From the NCBI GenBank assembly GCA_028874365.1, contig JAPPJZ010000079.1, positions 97,610 to 161,609 on the forward strand: a stretch of 64,000 bases of DNA, read 5' to 3'. How positions within the stretch are numbered: the stretch's first letter is position 1; the number at the start of each line of letters is the position of its first letter. The stretch is from Chloroflexota bacterium. GTDB lineage: Bacteria > Chloroflexota > Dehalococcoidia > Bin125. The translations under genes were made by a program, and so were the position numbers. Positions 7,604-16,057 of this stretch are shown here, piece after piece. Below the pieces are notes generated by a model. It did not search any database. It saw only the letters and a list, made by a program, of their open reading frames with translations, and was not told the origin of the DNA.

Positions 7604-8980
7604 CTACCTCCTCGGCAATAAACCGTTGGGCCAGAAGGAGAGGAACAGGATCAGCACCAAGAATGAGACCACGTCCTTCCATTCTCCGGCCAGGCTCCAG
7701 ATCCCGAACTGCTCGATCATGCCCAGCGCAAAACCTCCAACGATCGCGCCGTAGAGGTTGCCAATGCCGCCGACCACCGACGCGATCCAGCCCTTGAGCA
7801 ACATGATCAGACCCATGCGTGGCTGGATCGCCGTGTCGTGACCGTTGAGCACTCCGGCCAGCGCGGCGAACACTGCGCCGAGGAAGAACACGATCGCGAT
7901 CACGACCGTGGTGTTGATGCCGACGACCTTGGCGACTTCTTCGTCGTCGCCGATCGCCCGCACCGATTTGCCGAACGCCGTCCGCTTAAGCAACAGCAGG
8001 AGTCCGATGAACGCGGCGCAGGCGACGCCGATGGCGAAGACGTTAAAGCCCTTGATCGTCGCTCCGCCGACCTCCCAGGGGGTGCTGCCGAATACGTCCG
8101 GCAACGGACGCGGGGCGCTCTCGAAGACGATGATCGTCAGCGCGGTCAACGCCAGCAGGACGCCGAGCGAGGCGACCAGCATGATCAGGCGCGAACGTGT
8201 GCGGCGGATGATCTGGACGTAGAGGCCGCGGTAGAACGCGAGCCCCACCATGCCCGCCAACAGACACGACACGACCCAACTCAGGTACAGCTTCGAGCCG
8301 CCCGCGTTGGCCAACGCCACGCCCACGACAACCCCCATCGCCGCTCCGGCGATGGCGGCCATCGCGGGTAACCCCGATCGATAGACCCGCTCCGGCAGTC
8401 GCGCGGCGGCGCGCCTCACGAGCCAGGTGACCGCGAACGCCGTGGCCACACCGATCGCGGGAGCGAAGAGGATGTTCAGGTCGTTCGTCCAGGTCAGGAC
8501 GACTCCCATGTAGGCGCCCAGAGCACCCGCGACCAGGGCCTCCGCGTAGAACGCACTGCGATTCCCGAACCGCTGGCGTAGACGGCGGTGGAGGGCTTCT
8601 CGCAGTGCCCAGAGCGCAACGCCCGCCGTGACCAGCGCGAAGACGACATTGACCGCCGGATCGTTGACCTGGTACTGACCGCCCAGCGCCTCGCCGGAGC
8701 GCAGATAGAAGATTCCGTACGCGCCCATCGCCGCCGCCGCGCCGTAGTACAGGTCGAAGAACCAGACTGTGCTGTAGACCAGCGTGAAGCCGATCGCCAG
8801 CAGCGCGTAGATCGCGCCGACCGAGAGGCCGTTGAAGGTGAACTGCAGCGCCTGCTGCGGCGACTGGCTGATCGCCCAGCAGATGTAACCGACGACCGCT
8901 GCCGCCAGTACCACCGCAAGCAGGTCGCGCGGACGCTCGCGCAACTCGCTCAGATCAAGACGGCCCGACCAGGCAGTCAC
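7604..8980 (-). CDS. livH: Branched-chain amino-acid ABC transporter permease LivH, expanded form
   Basis: This is the LivH-type permease with N-terminal FNGLSVGAIYALLAIGFTLV and the coupling helix FGKSVRAIGDDEEVAKVVGI. The C-terminal block WIASVVGGIGNLYGAIVGG and the LSFWPNGLLPRR ending are also present. It has 458 aa, about 150 more than the usual ~300. The extra sequence lies between about residues 95 and 245, after the first membrane pair, and contains roughly four additional hydrophobic segments. The usual NFAHG motif reads FFDLYYG. The start is GTG 8980. Because the ends and coupling helix are intact it is probably functional; the role of the insertion is unknown. Confidence 0.88.
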   Translation of the reverse strand: MTAWSGRLDLSELRERPRDLLAVVLAAAVVGYICWAISQSPQQALQFTFNGLSVGAIYALLAIGFTLVYSTVWFFDLYYGAAAAMGAYGIFYLRSGEALGGQYQVNDPAVNVVFALVTAGVALWALREALHRRLRQRFGNRSAFYAEALVAGALGAYMGVVLTWTNDLNILFAPAIGVATAFAVTWLVRRAAARLPERVYRSGLPAMAAIAGAAMGVVVGVALANAGGSKLYLSWVVSCLLAGMVGLAFYRGLYVQIIRRTRSRLIMLVASLGVLLALTALTIIVFESAPRPLPDVFGSTPWEVGGATIKGFNVFAIGVACAAFIGLLLLLKRTAFGKSVRAIGDDEEVAKVVGINTTVVIAIVFFLGAVFAALAGVLNGHDTAIQPRMGLIMLLKGWIASVVGGIGNLYGAIVGGFALGMIEQFGIWSLAGEWKDVVSFLVLILFLSFWPNGLLPRR

Positions 8981-9028
8981 GGCTCTGGGCTCCTCCCCGC
9001 GGTCCGAGCGGGGAACCGGCGACCGATG

Positions 9029-10207
9029 CTACTTGATCGGCGCGGGCCCCAGCACCTGGTAGCCGTTGTTGTCTTCGTTGCGCTCCGAGACCGGCAGCAC
9101 TTCGACCACGACGTTAGCCAGACCGACCACCTCGCCGCGCTCGTCGAAGCTGTAGTTGTCGCCGATCCCGCCGCTCCAGGTGATCTCGTAGAGGCAGTCG
9201 CGGAAGCCGTCGGCGTCTTGGTCGTCGTTCGTCTCTTCGAGACACGCGGCCGTGATGTAGACCGTGTCGTAGGCAGAGGCGAGGTACCAGGGCAGCGTGA
9301 CGTAGTCGTACTTCTCGCGGAAGCTGGCCAGTACCTCCTGACCCTTCTCGTTGGCGGGATCGATGTCGGTGATGACCGCCTTCAGGCCGGTCGCCGCCTC
9401 GCCCGCGATCTCCAGCGCCGTTGCGCCGACCACCACGATCTCTGAGTAGATCGGACCTTCGTAGCCGAGTTCGCGGGCCTGCTTGACGATCGTGCCGCCG
9501 GCGAACTCCGCCTGCGCTGCGATGTGCAGCGCGTCGGGGTTCTCGCTGAACAGCTTGGTCAATGATGTGCGGAAATCGGTCGCGTCCGAGGCGTAGCGCT
9601 CCTCGCCGACGATCTCGCCGCCGAGGCTCTCGAACTGCCCGGCTGTCGTGCGGCGCACACCCTCGGCGTAGTCGGTCGACTCTGAGATCGTTGCCAGCTT
9701 CCGCACGCCATCCTCCCAGAGCAGGTTGCCGGTGTCGACGCCGAGCTGCGCGTCGTTCAGCGACGTGCGGAAGATGTAGTCGCCCGCTTCGGCGATGTCG
9801 GGATTGGTCGCCAGACCGGAGAACATCACCACACCGTCCTTCTCGGCCAGCGGCGCCGCGCCGAGCATCGCGCCCGAGCACGATGTGCCGAGGATGATCT
9901 TCACGCCGTCGACGTCGGTCAGCTTGTTGTAGGCCGTAATCGCGTCCTGCGCGCTGCACTTCGAGTCCTCGACGATTAGCTCGATCATCCGCCCGTTGAT
10001 CCCTCCCGCCGCGTTGATCTCCTCGACCGCCAACTCCTTGGCCTGAATCGCCACCGTCCCATACGTCTCACCGGGCCCGGTCGCGGACTCCATCACGCCG
10101 ATGCGGAACGGCTCATCGGAATCATCGTCTCCGCAGGCGACGGCGAAGGGAATCGCAAGCAGTGCGACCGCAATCGGCAACAGGATCTTCCAGGAGTCGA
10201 GCCTCAT
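9029..10207 (-). CDS. livK: Branched-chain amino-acid-type ABC transporter substrate-binding lipoprotein
   Basis: This is a periplasmic-binding-fold type I receptor (Peripla_BP_6; 392 aa). A hydrophobic signal of about 24 residues ends in AVAC, giving a lipoprotein Cys at residue 25 followed by an Asp-rich linker. The mature part begins FRIGVMESATGPGETYG and contains EEINAAGGINGRMIEL, typical of LivK/amide-binding receptors. Four further Cys residues (for example SKCSAQDA and GTSCSG) may form disulfides. It is the first gene of livKHMGF and is preceded by about 100 nt of non-coding DNA. The ligand is not determinable by eye. Confidence 0.9.
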   Translation of the reverse strand: MRLDSWKILLPIAVALLAIPFAVACGDDDSDEPFRIGVMESATGPGETYGTVAIQAKELAVEEINAAGGINGRMIELIVEDSKCSAQDAITAYNKLTDVDGVKIILGTSCSGAMLGAAPLAEKDGVVMFSGLATNPDIAEAGDYIFRTSLNDAQLGVDTGNLLWEDGVRKLATISESTDYAEGVRRTTAGQFESLGGEIVGEERYASDATDFRTSLTKLFSENPDALHIAAQAEFAGGTIVKQARELGYEGPIYSEIVVVGATALEIAGEAATGLKAVITDIDPANEKGQEVLASFREKYDYVTLPWYLASAYDTVYITAACLEETNDDQDADGFRDCLYEITWSGGIGDNYSFDERGEVVGLANVVVEVLPVSERNEDNNGYQVLGPAPIK

Positions 10208-10311
10208 GAGTGTCTCCCCAGATCGTTTGGCCAGCGAACATAACCTCTGCGGGCCTCAAACTACCAGAACCGCGTCGTGTTATCAGGTCGCTATCAGCGG
10301 GATTCGAGAGG

Positions 10312-11505
10312 CTATCGGGTCCCGTCCTGGTATCGATCCCGATCGGGGATCGCCGCGCCGATCGTCAGCGGCGGCAGGTCGAGCATCTGCCTTGTTCCAG
10401 CGTCCCAGTTGAAGTCGAGACCGGCGTTGTGCCTCCTGGCGACCTGCAGGTCGCGGAAGCGGCGCTCGAGCGTCCAGCGGCGGTGGATGGCGTTGGTGCC
10501 AGCGGCGTTGAACAGGATTTCCACCGCCTCAGTCGCCGCGTGGACGGCGTTAACGTTGGCCAGGCGCCACTGCGCCGTCGCGTCGCGGTCGGGCTCGCCG
10601 TCGAGCACCGACTGCCAGGCCCGGCCGCCCATCTCTCGCACGTAGGAGCGGGCGGAGCCGACGCGCGCCTGGGCCCGTCCCAGCGCAACGCGGAACTGCT
10701 CGCGCTCGGCCAACGTTCGCGAGTCGCTCTTACTGGCAACGAGGTGCGCATGCCGCAGGACCTCGTTGATCGCGCCCTGCGCTGCGCCCAGCGCCTGACC
10801 GCCGTTCTGCAGCCAGCTCGCAATACCGGTGTCGGGGATCCGCCAGTTGGGCCCGCTCGCGTGTGGACGAGAGCCGATCTGCATGGTCCGCCTGTCGGGC
10901 GCGAAGACATTTGCGCTTTCGTAGTCGTGCGAGCCGGTGCCTCGCAGCCCCATCGTGTCCCAGGTCCGCAGAATCGTGCCCTGATCAGGATCGAGAAAGG
11001 ACATGTAGGAGTGTTCGGGATGGTCTTCGTCGCGAAACGCGGCCACTACTTGCGTCGCGTGATCGATGCCGCTGGCATAGGTCGCGATCCCGTTAATGAT
11101 CCAACCGCCCTCGACCCTCCGGCCCCAGTTCGTCGGCCGAGCCGAGCCGGCGATGCGGCAGCGCGGGGCGCGCCCCTCGTCCGATCCGATCATCTCGCGA
11201 AGGTGCTCGGTCTCCAGGAATCCGGTCACCAGCGACAGCTCCGTCGCCAGCATCACCACCCAACCCGAGGATGGGTCGGCCTCGGACAGCGCCTCGACGG
11301 CGTGAAATGCGACCAGCGGAGGCACCTCTTCGCCGCCCGCCGCCCTGGGAATGAACATGCGGTAGAGCCCGGCGTCGGTGAACGCCTCGATCAGATGGTC
11401 GGGAGGCTTGCCGTTCGCTTCGGTTTCATCGGCGCAGGCCACGATCAGCGGCCGCAGCGACTTGGCCGTCTCGACCATTGGATGGTCGGCAGGATCGGGT
11501 TGCAT
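10312..11505 (-). CDS. Acyl-CoA-dehydrogenase-fold flavin monooxygenase (HsaA/DszC-like)
   Basis: The 397-aa protein has the acyl-CoA dehydrogenase fold with an acyl-CoA_dh_2-type C-terminal domain, as in HsaA, DszC and 4-hydroxyphenylacetate-type two-component oxygenases. Visible blocks are GLYRMFIPRAAGGEEV, SSGWVVMLATE and WDTMGLRGTGSHDYESANVFAP, which is the classic strand before the C-terminal helical domain. The usual catalytic Glu of true dehydrogenases is not apparent. Such enzymes use reduced flavin from a separate reductase to hydroxylate aromatic or steroid-like substrates. The start is ATG 11505; GTG 11511 is two codons upstream. The neighbouring sterol-reductase-like and Baeyer-Villiger genes suggest polycyclic substrates, which is inference. 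Confidence 0.8.
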   Translation of the reverse strand: MQPDPADHPMVETAKSLRPLIVACADETEANGKPPDHLIEAFTDAGLYRMFIPRAAGGEEVPPLVAFHAVEALSEADPSSGWVVMLATELSLVTGFLETEHLREMIGSDEGRAPRCRIAGSARPTNWGRRVEGGWIINGIATYASGIDHATQVVAAFRDEDHPEHSYMSFLDPDQGTILRTWDTMGLRGTGSHDYESANVFAPDRRTMQIGSRPHASGPNWRIPDTGIASWLQNGGQALGAAQGAINEVLRHAHLVASKSDSRTLAEREQFRVALGRAQARVGSARSYVREMGGRAWQSVLDGEPDRDATAQWRLANVNAVHAATEAVEILFNAAGTNAIHRRWTLERRFRDLQVARRHNAGLDFNWDAGTRQMLDLPPLTIGAAIPDRDRYQDGTR

Positions 11506-11639
11506 GGCCACAGGCTAGGTGCTGGCGCTCAGCCATCGGCGGACGATGGTGCCGCGCATGCGCCTGGCAGCGGCCGGCACCCGTCGTCGTTCTCGATCCG
11601 TAACAATATGCCTACAACCGGCGGAGGGAGTATTCGGTC

Positions 11640-12773
11640 ATGATTGAATCGATTGGCCTTGAGCACCTGTTCGATCTCACCGCGACGGAGAAGATCCTCG
11701 CGTTCTTCACTCCGCTGATCATCTTCGCGGCGTTCGCAGTCGCACAGATGGCCTTGAGCGCGATCAAAGTGACCGGCTACGTCACCAATCCCGAGACCGG
11801 AGCGCCGCGCACCTACCGACTCAACGGCCTGCTCGTTTTCGCCATCGCAGTGATCATCTGGGCCACCGAAGTCACGGGGATGCCGCGCGACTGGTTCTAT
11901 CGGTCGTCGCTGTGGGCCGTCTTTGGCGGGACGGTGTTCACCGTCATCTTCTCGTTGATCGCTGTGTTCGGCCAACCGCAGGGCGAGGTGAAGAACCCGA
12001 TCATCGCCTTCTACCTGGGCCGCAAGCAGGAGTTTTCGTTCTTCAACGAGTACTTCGACGTGAAGATGTGGTTCTACGTCGTCGGCGGATCGATGTTGGC
12101 GCTGAACGCCCTATCGGGCGCGGTCTGGCACCATGAGAACTTCGACGACGCGAATCTCGGTGTCTTCCTGTACGCGGGGATCTACACCTTCTACATCACC
12201 GACTACTTCATCTGGGAGCGGGTGCAGCTCTACACCTACGACCTGATCCACGAGAACACAGGCTTCAAGTTGTTCTGGGGCGGGCTCGTTGTCTACGGCT
12301 GGCTGTTCATTCTTCCGCTGTGGGCGATGGCGGCGCAGCCGGATCCGGGATTCTCGGCGGCTGCCGAGTTCGCGATAGTAGGCGGTGCCGCAGCGGTGTT
12401 CCTGGCCGGCTGGACGATCTCGCGCGGGGCCAACCTGCAGAAATACTGGTTCAAGCGATGGCCGGAGCGCAAGTTCCTGTGGTTTGAACCGGAGGTCATC
12501 GAGGCCGGCGATCGCAAGATCCTGTGCAGCGGCTTCTGGGGCGCTGCCCGTCACTTCAACTACTTCGGCGAGGGCCTGTTCGGGCTGGCGATCGCGATCA
12601 GTTTCGGCCATTTCGATAATGTCTGGGCGTACACCTACATGATGTTCGTCGTGACGATGTTCACCTGGCGTCAGATCGAGGACGACCGAGCCTGTGCCGA
12701 GAAGTACGGCCCGGAGAAGTGGGCCGAGTACCAGGAGCGAGTGCCCTACCGAATCCTGCCGTACGTCTACTAG
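11640..12773 (+). CDS. ERG4/ERG24-family (sterol reductase-like) integral membrane protein
   Basis: The 377-aa protein has about nine or ten hydrophobic segments. The C-terminus matches the ERG4/ERG24 sterol C14/C24/C7-reductase family: a CSGFWGAARHFNYFGEG block, then WRQIEDDRACAEKYG and a final VPYRILPYVY. In eukaryotic homologues this region binds NADPH. The inner segment FDVKMWFYVVGG corresponds to the FD(I/F)K block. Bacterial relatives also include isoprenylcysteine and phospholipid methyltransferase-like proteins, so the reaction is not certain. A GGAGG lies about 12 nt before the ATG. The stop codon is shared through a CTAG palindrome with the convergent Baeyer-Villiger gene. Confidence 0.78.
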   Translation: MIESIGLEHLFDLTATEKILAFFTPLIIFAAFAVAQMALSAIKVTGYVTNPETGAPRTYRLNGLLVFAIAVIIWATEVTGMPRDWFYRSSLWAVFGGTVFTVIFSLIAVFGQPQGEVKNPIIAFYLGRKQEFSFFNEYFDVKMWFYVVGGSMLALNALSGAVWHHENFDDANLGVFLYAGIYTFYITDYFIWERVQLYTYDLIHENTGFKLFWGGLVVYGWLFILPLWAMAAQPDPGFSAAAEFAIVGGAAAVFLAGWTISRGANLQKYWFKRWPERKFLWFEPEVIEAGDRKILCSGFWGAARHFNYFGEGLFGLAIAISFGHFDNVWAYTYMMFVVTMFTWRQIEDDRACAEKYGPEKWAEYQERVPYRILPYVY

Positions 12774-14404
12774 GAGAGGGTGAAGCCTTCGTAGCCGTTC
12801 CCGGCGACCTCGGCGAGGTGCTCGCGGTAACGCAGCGCGCCGCCGGGGTAGATTACGTAGCGCGTCCCATCGTTCTTGCCATGTCCGTCGACGTTTGAGT
12901 TGTAGCCGGTGAGCCAGCTTCTGATCTTGTTCATGAGCTGGAACTGATACATCTCGGCGACATGGCCTCGCCACTCTTGCTCCGCGTTTGTCTGCGCCTC
13001 GACCCGGCGGTAGCCGTGGTCTCGCATGTAGCCCAGCAGATCCGAGATCCAGTTGACGGAGGTTTCGATCCCGCGTGGGTAGTTGGTCGAGACGGAACCG
13101 CCCTGCGGTCCGCTGAGCATCAGCAGGTTGGGGAAGCCGGAGGTCTGCATGCCGAGGAAGGTGTCGGGGCTCTCGGTCCACTTGTCGCGCAGGGGCAGGC
13201 CGGCTGAGCCGGTGAAGTTGATCCGGTCGAAGGCGCCGGTGATCGCGTCGAAGCCGGTCGCGTAGATGATCACGTCGAACTCGAACTCCTGGTACGAGGT
13301 CCGGATGCCCCGGGGCGTGATCCGCTCGATCGGCGTCTCGTTGATGTCGATCAGGTGCACGTTGTCGCGGTTGTAGGCCTCGTAGTAGTGCGTCTCCAGC
13401 GGCACGCGCCGCGTGCCGAAGCCGTGGTCCTTGGGGATCAGCTTCTCCGCGGTGAGCGGATCGTGAACGCGCTCGCGGATCTTGTTGGCGATGAACTCCG
13501 AGTAGCCGGCGTTGGCCTCGGGGTCGATGCCCGTATCGATGAAGTTGCTCATCCACTTGGCGAAGCCGGGAGTCTCGTAGAGCCTCTGCCAGAGGGCCAG
13601 TCGTTCCTCTTCGGAGACGTCGCGGAACTTGCGCTGGTCGGGTCCGTGGATGAAGCCGCCCGGGGTTTGGCGGCAGAGTTCGAAGATCTCGTCGTAGGTG
13701 GCGTGGATTTCGGCCTGGGTTTGTTCGTCGATGCGGCCGTTGTGCAGCGGGGCGCACCAGTTGGGGCGGCGCTGGAAGACGGTCAACTCGCCGACCTTGT
13801 CGGCGATCTCGGCGATCACCTGGACGCCGGTCGCGCCGGTGCCGATGATGGCGATTCGCTTGTCGGCCAAGTTGACGGGCTCGTGCGGCCAGTAGTAGGT
13901 GTGCCAGGAGTCGCCCTCGAAGCTGTCGACACCTTCGATGCGTGGCATTGTGGCGGCCGAGAGCATGCCAATCGCGGTGAGCAGGAAGCGGCAGGTCAGT
14001 TCGCGACCGTCGTCGAGTCGCACGGTCCAGAGACAACTTTCGTCGTCGAACGAAGCGCCTTCGACCTTGCAACCGAATTGCATGTGCTGGCGCAGATCGA
14101 ACTTGTCAACGACGTGATTGAGGTAGCGCAGCGTCTCGGGCTGTCCGGCGAAGTGCTCGCTCCAGTCCCATTCGTCGAGCAGCTCCTGGGAGAACGAGTA
14201 GCCGTAGGTGTAGCTCTCCGAGTCGAAGCGGGCGCCAGGATAGCGGTTCCAGTACCAGGTGCCGCCCGGTCCCTCAGCAGTCTCGAGGACGGTGGCGCTG
14301 ATGCCCATCTCCTGCAGCTTGTAGATCTGATAGATGCCGGCGACGCCGGCGCCGATGACGATGACTTCGTGCTGTGGGTGTTGCGGTTGGTCGTGGTCGG
14401 TCAT
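12770..14404 (-). CDS. Baeyer-Villiger-type flavin monooxygenase
   Basis: This is a class B flavoprotein monooxygenase (544 aa). The FAD-binding GAGVAG is at about residues 18-23 and the NADPH-binding GTGATG at about 188-193. The Baeyer-Villiger fingerprint FEGDSWHTYYWP, matching FxGxxxHTxxWP, lies between them at 162-173. Cyclohexanone monooxygenase-like blocks GPGGTWYWNRYPGARFDSES and IYATGFDAITGAF are also intact. The enzyme would insert oxygen next to a ketone, giving an ester or lactone, with NADPH and O2. It converges on the sterol-reductase-like gene with a 4-nt overlap. A steroid or terpenoid ketone substrate is plausible but unproven. Confidence 0.93.
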   Translation of the reverse strand: MTDHDQPQHPQHEVIVIGAGVAGIYQIYKLQEMGISATVLETAEGPGGTWYWNRYPGARFDSESYTYGYSFSQELLDEWDWSEHFAGQPETLRYLNHVVDKFDLRQHMQFGCKVEGASFDDESCLWTVRLDDGRELTCRFLLTAIGMLSAATMPRIEGVDSFEGDSWHTYYWPHEPVNLADKRIAIIGTGATGVQVIAEIADKVGELTVFQRRPNWCAPLHNGRIDEQTQAEIHATYDEIFELCRQTPGGFIHGPDQRKFRDVSEEERLALWQRLYETPGFAKWMSNFIDTGIDPEANAGYSEFIANKIRERVHDPLTAEKLIPKDHGFGTRRVPLETHYYEAYNRDNVHLIDINETPIERITPRGIRTSYQEFEFDVIIYATGFDAITGAFDRINFTGSAGLPLRDKWTESPDTFLGMQTSGFPNLLMLSGPQGGSVSTNYPRGIETSVNWISDLLGYMRDHGYRRVEAQTNAEQEWRGHVAEMYQFQLMNKIRSWLTGYNSNVDGHGKNDGTRYVIYPGGALRYREHLAEVAGNGYEGFTLS

Positions 14405-14641
14405 GGCTGGCTCCTTCGCTGCGGCATGGTTGAGGCTAGCCCCCCGACAGGCTGCTCAGCAATCGCAGGCGTGGTCCGTTCAGCGCGCAGAGAGCCGCGC
14501 GGGCTCTGCCAAGCGACGATGAACAGTCGGCCGATGGAGGTGCCGCGAATTTGCTAGGTTTCGTAGTGACCGCGGCTGCGGCTGTTGGCGCTGCACGACG
14601 CTGAACGCGAACGGCCATCACGCCAGGGAGCGGAGGCCGAG

Positions 14642-16036
14642 ATGTCCGGGGACCAGTTGGAACTGATGGCGCACCTGATGCGCCGCGTTGGAGTGGGTGC
14701 CAGACGGGACGAACTCGAACAGCTGGCGGCCCGACCCTACGAAGAAGTGGTCGAGGAGCTGCTGCATCCGGAAGCGTTCACTGATCCCGATCAGGACGTG
14801 ATCGAGCGGTACTTGCCGACCGCTACTTCGATCGAGCTACCGTCGGTTCCGGCGTCGCGCTGGATCTACAACATGGCCAACGGTCCGCGACCGCTGCGCG
14901 AGAAGATGGCGCTGCTCTGGCATCAAATCTTCGCGACCGCGTTCTTCAAGGCGGTGCATGCCCGAGCAAGCGTGGCGCAAGTCGACCGATTCCGCGAGAA
15001 CGGACTCGGCAGCATGCGCCAGATCCTGCTCGACCTCTCGCGCGACCCGGCGATGATCGATTGGCTCGACAACTCGGAGAACCACGCCGACTCGGTCAAC
15101 GAGAACTACGGCCGCGAGCTACTAGAACTGTTCTCGCTGGGCATCGGCAACTACACCGAGGACGACGTCAAGGCGGCGGCGCGGGCGTTCACCGGTTGGA
15201 CGATTGTCCCGGGTGCGCCGATCAACCCTTGGGAGATGAACGATCCGCAGTTCCGCTTCGATCCCGAGGATCACGACAGCGAGGAGAAGGCATTCCTCGG
15301 TCACACCGTGGTCAGCGGCGAGGACGTGATCGACGTGATCGTCAAGCAGGATGCCTGCGCGCGCTTCATCGCGCGCCACCTCTACAACTTCTTCGTCGCC
15401 GACGAACCGCCGGTCCCATCCTGGCACCAGACGCCGCCGCTCGATCCTGAGGCGATCGACACGCTGGCGACGGCGTTCCTCGAGTCGGATGGCGAGATTC
15501 GCGAGGTCATGCGCACGCTGCTCAATTCGGACTTCTTCAAAGAAGCGCGGTTCCAGCGGGTCAAGAGCCCGGTCGAGTTCGTCGGCGGCGTGATCAAGCT
15601 CACCGGCGCACCACAGTTCCCCGGCCTGGCGATGTCCGAACTCTCGCGAGCAGCGGAGCTGATGGGACAGAGACTCTACGATCCGCCCTCGGTCGAGGGC
15701 TGGCACACCGGCCAGGAGTGGTTCGACTCCGGGACGCTGACGCAACGGGTCAACTTCGCCGTCGAACAGGTGATGGATACGGCCAAGCCCGGCATTGCCC
15801 AGATCATCGACCGCGTCGCCGCCGACGGCGACGCCAGCCCCGCGCAGCTCGTGGACCGCTGCCTCGATCTCTGCGGACCGCTTGAGGTCAAGCCACAGAC
15901 GCGCGAGGAGCTGATCGAGCGCGCGCAGGAAGGCGGAACGCTCGTCTTCGAGAACGGCGCGGGCGCTGGCGCCAGAGAACGCATCGGACGCATGGTGCAG
16001 CTGATCGTGGCCGCGCCCGAGTACCAGTTCGCATAA
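14642..16036 (+). CDS. DUF1800 family protein
   Basis: The 464-aa protein carries the DUF1800 hallmarks. The N-terminal LMRRVGVGARRDELEQLA is followed by REKMALLWHQIFAT and the diagnostic NENYGRELLELFSLGIGNYT. KAAARAFTGW and a VEGWHTGQEW block in the C-terminal half are also present. Function is not established for this family. It is nearly always encoded next to DUF1501 proteins, as here, and the pair is thought to act at or outside the cell envelope. The start is ATG 14642, which has GGAGG about 7 nt upstream; an in-frame upstream extension lacks such a site. No signal peptide is apparent. DUF1501 follows after 21 nt. Confidence 0.88.
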   Translation: MSGDQLELMAHLMRRVGVGARRDELEQLAARPYEEVVEELLHPEAFTDPDQDVIERYLPTATSIELPSVPASRWIYNMANGPRPLREKMALLWHQIFATAFFKAVHARASVAQVDRFRENGLGSMRQILLDLSRDPAMIDWLDNSENHADSVNENYGRELLELFSLGIGNYTEDDVKAAARAFTGWTIVPGAPINPWEMNDPQFRFDPEDHDSEEKAFLGHTVVSGEDVIDVIVKQDACARFIARHLYNFFVADEPPVPSWHQTPPLDPEAIDTLATAFLESDGEIREVMRTLLNSDFFKEARFQRVKSPVEFVGGVIKLTGAPQFPGLAMSELSRAAELMGQRLYDPPSVEGWHTGQEWFDSGTLTQRVNFAVEQVMDTAKPGIAQIIDRVAADGDASPAQLVDRCLDLCGPLEVKPQTREELIERAQEGGTLVFENGAGAGARERIGRMVQLIVAAPEYQFA

Positions 16037-16057
16037 GTCCCGAAGGAGAGACTGACC

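Noticed and set aside
12111-14072. Long open frame (653 codons) antisense to the Baeyer-Villiger gene
   Set aside because: It encodes Arg/His/Pro-rich, low-complexity sequence without any family motif. The opposite strand carries a complete, motif-rich enzyme. Long antisense frames are expected in GC-rich DNA.
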